In this document: positions 59,309 to 64,000 of the stretch, piece after piece | Layout: every line of letters starts with the position of its first letter | How positions within the stretch are numbered: position 1 is the stretch's first letter | Assembly (NCBI RefSeq): GCF_031880315.1 | Contig: NZ_CP134771.1 | Span: 3,374,501-3,438,500 of the forward strand | DNA: 64,000 nucleotides | Reading direction: 5' to 3' | DNA from: Pseudomonas baltica | Lineage (GTDB): Bacteria > Pseudomonadota > Gammaproteobacteria > Pseudomonadales > Pseudomonadaceae | Made by a program: the position numbers and the translations under genes | The notes under the pieces: generated by a model | What the model saw: only the letters and a program-made list of their open reading frames with translations | Database searches by the model: none | What the model was told of the DNA's origin: nothing

Positions 59309-60679
59309 ATGAACATCCCCCGTGAAACCATCGCCGCCATCGCCACTGCCCAAGGGCGCGGTGGGGTCGGCATCGTGCGTATTTCCGGACCTCTGGCCAG
59401 CAGCGCGGCGCAAGCCATTACCGCCCGCACCCTGACGCCGCGCTATGCCCATTACGGCGCTTTTCGCGATGGCGAAGGCGAGGTGATCGATGAAGGCCTG
59501 GCGCTATATTTCCCCGGCCCCAACTCGTTCACCGGTGAAGATGTGCTCGAATTGCAAGGCCATGGCGGCCCCGTAGTGCTCGATATGCTGCTGCAACGCT
59601 GTGTACAACTGGGTTGTCGTTTGGCGCGGCCCGGGGAATTCAGCGAGCGGGCGTTCCTTAACGACAAGCTCGACCTGGCCCAGGCCGAGGCGATCGCCGA
59701 CCTGATAGAGGCGAGTTCTGCACAGGCCGCGCGCAACGCCCTGCGCTCCCTACAAGGCGCATTTTCGCTGCGGGTCAACGACCTCACCGAAAAACTGATC
59801 AGCCTGCGTATCTATGTGGAAGCCGCCATTGATTTCCCGGAGGAAGAGATCGACTTCCTCGCCGACGGCCACGTCCTGGCAATGGTGGATAAAGTCCGCG
59901 CTGAGTTATCCACAGTGCTCAAGGAGGCCGGGCAGGGCGCTTTGTTGCGTGATGGCATGAACGTGGTGATTGCCGGCCGCCCCAACGCTGGCAAGTCGAG
60001 CCTGCTCAACCTGCTGGCCGGGCGCGAAGCGGCGATCGTGACCGATATCGCCGGCACCACCCGTGATGTGCTGCGCGAACATATCCACATCGATGGCATG
60101 CCACTGCACGTGGTCGATACCGCCGGTTTGCGCAACACCGACGACCATGTGGAAAAGATCGGCGTCGAACGTGCCCTGAAGGCCATCGGCGAGGCCGACC
60201 GCGTGCTGCTGGTGGTCGATGCCACCGCGCCGGAGGCCGATGATCCCTTCGCCTTATGGCCGGAATTCCTCCAACAGCGCCCCGATCCGGCCAAAGTCAC
60301 GCTGATCCGCAATAAGGCCGACCTCAGTGCAGAGCCCATCAGCATGACCACCAGCGCTGACGGCCACGTAACCATCAGCCTCAGCGCCAAGACCGAAGGC
60401 GCGGGGCTGGAGCTATTGCGTGAGCATCTGAAGGCATGCATGGGTTATGAACAGACGGCCGAAAGCAGTTTCAGCGCGCGTCGCCGCCATCTGGAGGCGC
60501 TGCGTCAGGCCTGTGGATATCTTGACCACGGTCGCGAGCAGCTGACCTTGGCGGGGGCCGGTGAACTGTTGGCTGAAGATTTACGCTATGCACAGAAGGC
60601 GCTGGGGGAGATCACCGGAGCGTTCAGCTCCGATGATCTGTTGGGGCGGATATTTTCCAGCTTCTGTATCGGTAAATAA
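59309..60679 (+). CDS. mnmE: tRNA uridine-5-carboxymethylaminomethyl modification GTPase
   Basis: A 456-residue protein, [27 protein letters not shown]. The N-terminal folate-binding domain is followed by a GTPase domain with GRPNAGKSS (G1), VDTAG (G3) and NKAD (G4), and the C-terminal CIGK, whose Cys is conserved. With MnmG it modifies wobble uridine of certain tRNAs. In many Pseudomonas mnmG, rsmG and parAB follow directly; here they do not. A DnaA box lies inside it at 59906-59914 and another two bases beyond its stop (60681-60689). Confidence 0.98.
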   Translation: MNIPRETIAAIATAQGRGGVGIVRISGPLASSAAQAITARTLTPRYAHYGAFRDGEGEVIDEGLALYFPGPNSFTGEDVLELQGHGGPVVLDMLLQRCVQLGCRLARPGEFSERAFLNDKLDLAQAEAIADLIEASSAQAARNALRSLQGAFSLRVNDLTEKLISLRIYVEAAIDFPEEEIDFLADGHVLAMVDKVRAELSTVLKEAGQGALLRDGMNVVIAGRPNAGKSSLLNLLAGREAAIVTDIAGTTRDVLREHIHIDGMPLHVVDTAGLRNTDDHVEKIGVERALKAIGEADRVLLVVDATAPEADDPFALWPEFLQQRPDPAKVTLIRNKADLSAEPISMTTSADGHVTISLSAKTEGAGLELLREHLKACMGYEQTAESSFSARRRHLEALRQACGYLDHGREQLTLAGAGELLAEDLRYAQKALGEITGAFSSDDLLGRIFSSFCIGK

Positions 60680-60680
60680 C

Positions 60681-60689
60681 TTATCCACA
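60681..60689 (+). other. DnaA box directly after mnmE
   Basis: A perfect TTATCCACA starting two bases after the mnmE stop codon, in the 32-base gap between mnmE and the convergent receptor gene. Confidence 0.6.
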
Positions 60690-60711
60690 ATCGATGCGTC
60701 CTACGGGAGCG

Positions 60712-63159
60712 TCACCAGTTGTAGGAAACCGTCCCCAGCAGCGTGCGGGTGTCACCCCAGTAGCAGCGCCCCGCATCGTTGCAACCCGACACGTAGTCTC
60801 TGTTGAAGAGGTTTTTCGCGTTGAGATCCACCGACCAGTGCGGGTCTATACGGTAACCGACGTTGGCGTCCACCAGCGTCACGTCGCCGGCATCGAGCTT
60901 GCCGTACAGGCTCGACCCGGTGTACGAGAAGGTGCTGTCGAAATAGCGCACCCCGGCGCCGACGTGCAGTCCATTGAGATAGCCATCGAGGAAGCGGTAT
61001 TTGGCCCAGACCGACGCCTGGTTGCGCGGTACACCGGTCATCTGCTTGCCTTCGACGATCGATCCAGCCTTGTCCTTGGTAATGCGCGCATCGGTGTAGC
61101 TGTAGGATGCCACCAGGTTGAGGTTGGCGGTGACATCGCTGTTGACCTCCAGCTCCATACCCTTGGAGCGGCTCTGCCCGACCTGGCGATAGGTGTTGCT
61201 AGTTGAATCCAGGTAGGTGTCGTCTTTTTTCAGCAGGTCGTAGACGGACGCAGTGATCGAAGTGTTCCAGCCAATCGGCTCGATCTTCATCCCCACTTCG
61301 TACTGGCGGCTGGTGATCGGATTGAGCGGCGCGCCGGCGTTGGAGATCTGCTGCACGGGCACGAATGCGGTCGAATAGCTGATGTATGGCGTGACACCGT
61401 TATCGAAGGCGTACATCAAGCCGCCCTGATAGGTGAATTTCTTGTCGGTAGAACTGATATTGCTAGCGGGGCTGACCTTGTCGCGGAAATCACTATCGAC
61501 CCAGTCCTGGCGCCCACCCAACAGCATGATCCAGTGGTCATACTTGCTGTGCAGCTGGGCATAAACCCCGTTCATCTCCTGATCGAGCAGGGTGTTCTGC
61601 ACATGTACCGGCGTGGTGGGAGTGCGGGTATACACAGGGTTGAACACATTGATCACACCACCAAACCCAGCGTCCCAGTCTTGGTTGAACGCGGTGCGGT
61701 CATGGCTGGCGCCGAGCAACAGAGTGTTATCCACAGGCCCGACGGCAAACTTCCCTTCCAACTGGTTATCCACAGAGTAGACCGTCGACTCATTGTCCCG
61801 GTCATAGGCGGTCATGGTCACGTTGGTCCCGTAGCCACCGTTGTTCAGGGCGGTTGGCCAGGTCTCGTGCCGATCAATGCGCGATTCCATGAACCGCGAG
61901 TTCTGGCGGAACTGCCAATCGTCATTGAAGCTGTGGACAAATTCGTAGCCGGCGCTCCAGGTCTCGCGCTTGAAGTGGTTCCAGTCTGGATCGCCGAGCA
62001 GGGTGTGTTTGCTCAGCTTGCCATTGGGGTTGTCCAGCAAGGTGCCGGCAGCGGGCAGGCAGAGCTCGAGATTGGTGTGGTCCTTCTGGTAGTTGGCCAG
62101 CAAGGTCAGGCTGTTGTAGTCGTCGAAGTTAAGGGTCATCGACGGCGCTACGTACAGGCGATCGTCCGGCACGTGATCGGTCTGGGTATCGGATTCGCGA
62201 CCGAACATGACCATGCGGCCCAGCACGGTGCCGCTGTCGTTCAGTGGCCCGGACACATCAATGCCCAACTGCCGGCGATTGTTGCTGCCGTAGCTCAGTT
62301 GCACCTCGCCCTGAGACTCGGTAGTTGGCCGTTTGCTGACCAGATTGACCAACCCGCCCGGCGCATTTTCGCCATAAAGAATGGACGACGGCCCGCGGAA
62401 AATCTCTACCCGCTCCAGGCCATAGGGTTCGGTGGTGGTGTCGTAACGGTTGCCCTGCACCCGCAGGCCGTCGCGCAGCAGACCGTACCCATAATCGGTA
62501 GCGTTGAAGCCGCGGATAAAGAACAGGTCACCGGCCAGGCTGTCGCCCGCCGCGAAGGGAGGCGCGAAGATACCAGGCACGTAGCCGAGCACTTCGGTGA
62601 GGCTCTGGGATTTTTGGTCCTTCATGCGCTGCGCGGTGACCACCGAGACCGAGCGTGGGGTCTCGGACAGCGCCGTACTGGTCTTGGTGGCGGCGCGACT
62701 GCGGTCGGCCTTGTAGCCTAGGTCAGGCTCGGCGTATTGCCCCTGTATCCCCGGGGTGGAGGAGTCGATACGGGTCGGCGCGAGATTGACCGCGTCACTG
62801 ACGGGCACGGCTTGCAGGATATAACTGCCCGGCGCCTGACTGGCGGCCTGCAGCCCGGAGCCTTGCAGCAACGTGGCGAAACCCTGGTCCACCGAATAAC
62901 TGCCCTGCAGCCCCTCAGTGCGGCGATTGGCCGTCTGGCCGGGCGCGAACGAAAGGATCACATTGGCCGAGGCGGCGAACTGGCTCAGGGCCTTGTCCAA
63001 TGGGCCGGCGCCGATGCTATAGCTCTGCGTCGCATTGGCGGCGTAGGCACTCCCGCTGAGCAGCGGCAACAGGCTGGCGCTACTTATCAACAGGCCGTAG
63101 GCGACGCAGTGTCGGGAAAGATGCCGGCGGGCAGACAAAGTCACAGGGGGAAAGCGCAT
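60712..63159 (-). CDS. TonB-dependent siderophore receptor with STN signalling domain
   Basis: An 815-residue outer-membrane protein with a long signal peptide ending SGSAYA (residue 40). The STN domain (SYSIGAGPLDKALSQFAASANVILSFAPGQT, about 45-120) shows that it signals to a FecR-type partner. The plug domain (RSVSVVTAQRMKDQKSQSLTEVLGYVPGIF, GLERVEIFRGPSSILYGENAPGGLVNLVSKRP) and 22-strand barrel follow, ending TVSYNW with a terminal Trp. The pattern is that of FhuA/FoxA-type hydroxamate receptors, so a ferrichrome- or ferrioxamine-like xenosiderophore is likely. Two DnaA boxes lie in it. It is preceded by a FecR-like gene on the same strand. Confidence 0.93.
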   Translation of the reverse strand: MRFPPVTLSARRHLSRHCVAYGLLISSASLLPLLSGSAYAANATQSYSIGAGPLDKALSQFAASANVILSFAPGQTANRRTEGLQGSYSVDQGFATLLQGSGLQAASQAPGSYILQAVPVSDAVNLAPTRIDSSTPGIQGQYAEPDLGYKADRSRAATKTSTALSETPRSVSVVTAQRMKDQKSQSLTEVLGYVPGIFAPPFAAGDSLAGDLFFIRGFNATDYGYGLLRDGLRVQGNRYDTTTEPYGLERVEIFRGPSSILYGENAPGGLVNLVSKRPTTESQGEVQLSYGSNNRRQLGIDVSGPLNDSGTVLGRMVMFGRESDTQTDHVPDDRLYVAPSMTLNFDDYNSLTLLANYQKDHTNLELCLPAAGTLLDNPNGKLSKHTLLGDPDWNHFKRETWSAGYEFVHSFNDDWQFRQNSRFMESRIDRHETWPTALNNGGYGTNVTMTAYDRDNESTVYSVDNQLEGKFAVGPVDNTLLLGASHDRTAFNQDWDAGFGGVINVFNPVYTRTPTTPVHVQNTLLDQEMNGVYAQLHSKYDHWIMLLGGRQDWVDSDFRDKVSPASNISSTDKKFTYQGGLMYAFDNGVTPYISYSTAFVPVQQISNAGAPLNPITSRQYEVGMKIEPIGWNTSITASVYDLLKKDDTYLDSTSNTYRQVGQSRSKGMELEVNSDVTANLNLVASYSYTDARITKDKAGSIVEGKQMTGVPRNQASVWAKYRFLDGYLNGLHVGAGVRYFDSTFSYTGSSLYGKLDAGDVTLVDANVGYRIDPHWSVDLNAKNLFNRDYVSGCNDAGRCYWGDTRTLLGTVSYNW

Positions 63160-63268
63160 GGTGGTTTTCGGCTCTGGAGGGGTGACAGATGTTCGCGTTG
63201 ATCCGCGGTTATCTGTAGGGCCGCGCCAGCGTTGAAAAAGATAACCGGCCTGTGGATTATTTTTAGAT

Positions 63269-63347
63269 CAAGCGCTTCGCAGGCAAGCCTTGCGCCCACA
63301 GAAGCGTGCTGGACGTTTGTAGTAGCAAGGTTTGCCCGCCAATAGGC
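63269..63347. repeat. REPIN between receptor and FecR gene
   Basis: Unit near 63271-63301 (cttcgcaggcaagccttgcg, cccacag) and unit near 63319-63346 (gtagcaaggtttgcccgcc), inverted and diverged. It lies between two co-oriented genes. Confidence 0.7.
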
Positions 63348-63380
63348 TCACCGCCAATCGTCCGCGAAGCTGTCCAGTGT

Positions 63381-64000
63381 TCAGCGATGCTTGATGCTGA
63401 CCCAATAGCGAGTGAAATAGCTGACGGTGATAGGCAGTGTCGCTTGCAGATTACTCAGCACCGCATCGCTGTCATTGACCTTGAAGGTCCCCGACACCCG
63501 CAGACGTGCCGCTTGCGGCTCACAGCGCAGGGAGCCCGGCCGATAACGGTCCAGCTCCTCGGCGACCTCGCCAAGTGTGGCATCCAGCACGATCAACTGA
63601 CCATTGACCCAGGCCGCCTGGGACGCCGTATAGGGCTGATGAGGGGAGACATGCTGGCGGTCAAACTCCGCGCTTTCTCCGGCTTTCAGCCGTTGATCGT
63701 CGGCCGGCGCATCCCGTGGCGACAGGCGTACCTGGTCTTCGAGCACGCCGACCCGAGTGGCTGTGGATAACTGCCGAACAGAAAAAACGGTCCCCAGGGC
63801 CTGCACGCGGCCTTCGCGAGTTGCCACATACAGCGGGCGTGCATCACCGCGCTTACCGGTGCTGACCAGAATTTCGCCCTGCTGCAACGTGATCAGTCGT
63901 TGCTGAGAATCGTAGGAGATATCCACAGCCGTATCGGTATTCAGCTCGACCCGGGTGCCGTCGGGCAGTTCGATCGAGCGGTGCGCGCCCACTGCGGTGC
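63381..64000 (-). CDS. FecR-type anti-sigma factor (N-terminus cut by right edge)
   Basis: The frame runs off the right edge; about 206 residues remain. HRSIELPDGTRVELNTDTAVDISYDSQQRLITLQQGEILVSTGK and VQALGTVFSVRQ are the FecR periplasmic core, and the C-terminal STN-like part VNGQLIVLDATLGEVAEELDRYRPGSLRCEP binds the receptor signalling domain. The N-terminal cytoplasmic anti-sigma part is outside the window. It sits upstream of the STN receptor on the same strand, so a FecI-type ECF sigma gene is expected beyond 64000. A DnaA box lies at 63762-63770. Confidence 0.94.
   Translation of the reverse strand, partial: TAVGAHRSIELPDGTRVELNTDTAVDISYDSQQRLITLQQGEILVSTGKRGDARPLYVATREGRVQALGTVFSVRQLSTATRVGVLEDQVRLSPRDAPADDQRLKAGESAEFDRQHVSPHQPYTASQAAWVNGQLIVLDATLGEVAEELDRYRPGSLRCEPQAARLRVSGTFKVNDSDAVLSNLQATLPITVSYFTRYWVSIKHR

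Noticed and set aside
60517..60525. TGTGGATAT inside mnmE, and similar one-base variants elsewhere (17222, 59884, 63251, 63915)
   Set aside because: These near-matches to the DnaA box were left out of the count because one-base variants are expected more often by chance.

Overview
This window is the replication-origin region of a Pseudomonas chromosome. It carries the invariant block gyrB-recF-dnaN-dnaA (minus strand), oriC, then rpmH-rnpA-yidD-yidC-mnmE (plus strand). Leftward it carries the origin-proximal order known from Pseudomonas genomes: plsC, gmhB, glyS-glyQ, tag, an LpxL-type acyltransferase, trkA-rsmB-fmt-def, the LysM protein gene, dprA, tsaC, qor, hemF, aroE, choline sulfate genes, trpA-trpB-trpI. 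The genus, the high GC content, many REP/REPIN elements (core like GGGAGCAAGGCTTGCCCGCG) and a genuine ACC deaminase suggest a plant- or soil-associated fluorescent pseudomonad; the species cannot be told from the sequence alone. No insertion sequence, prophage, CRISPR array, tRNA or rRNA gene was recognised.

Layout. 1-5.9 kb: small accessory genes (partial HAD phosphatase, lipoprotein metallopeptidase, two related small lipoproteins, two DUF1161 proteins, OsmC, LLM oxidoreductase, dodecin, DUF883) separated by REP elements. 5.9-9.7 kb: trpI divergent from trpBA, and a CigR/RcnB-like protein. 9.7-13.7 kb: DOPA-dioxygenase-like protein and the choline sulfate locus (LysR regulator, betC, solitary choline-binding protein). 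13.8-30.2 kb: the conserved housekeeping block. 30.4-49.8 kb: an accessory segment between plsC and gyrB, which adjoin in the reference order known for P. aeruginosa. It holds an MHS-GMC-MHS transporter/oxidoreductase group, three Lrp/AsnC regulators, an MDR dehydrogenase, ACC deaminase with its Lrp-type regulator (acdR/acdS), a seven-gene peptide ABC transporter plus M20 peptidase operon with a divergent LysR gene, and a periplasmic cupin. 49.9-60.7 kb: the origin core. 60.7-64 kb: an STN-domain TonB receptor and a FecR-type anti-sigma gene cut by the right edge, lying where mnmG would normally follow mnmE.

How the parts work together. The core is set up for replication initiation and segregation. 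Four exact DnaA boxes and an AT-rich stretch lie between dnaA and rpmH, and three ParB-type parS palindromes lie nearby (two inside recF, one at 36.0 kb). By hand count 24 perfect TTATCCACA boxes occur over 64 kb, far more than chance predicts. The accessory cargo is mostly nutritional and rhizosphere-oriented: choline sulfate use, ACC breakdown, peptide or amidated-compound uptake and hydrolysis, and xenosiderophore sensing and uptake. I found no clear previously undescribed multi-gene defence or mobile system. The most interesting points are the DnaA-box and parS distribution, the origin-proximal accessory insertion with ACC deaminase, an uncharacterised ORF between two related Lrp regulators, and a REP element abutting the start of a DUF1161 gene.
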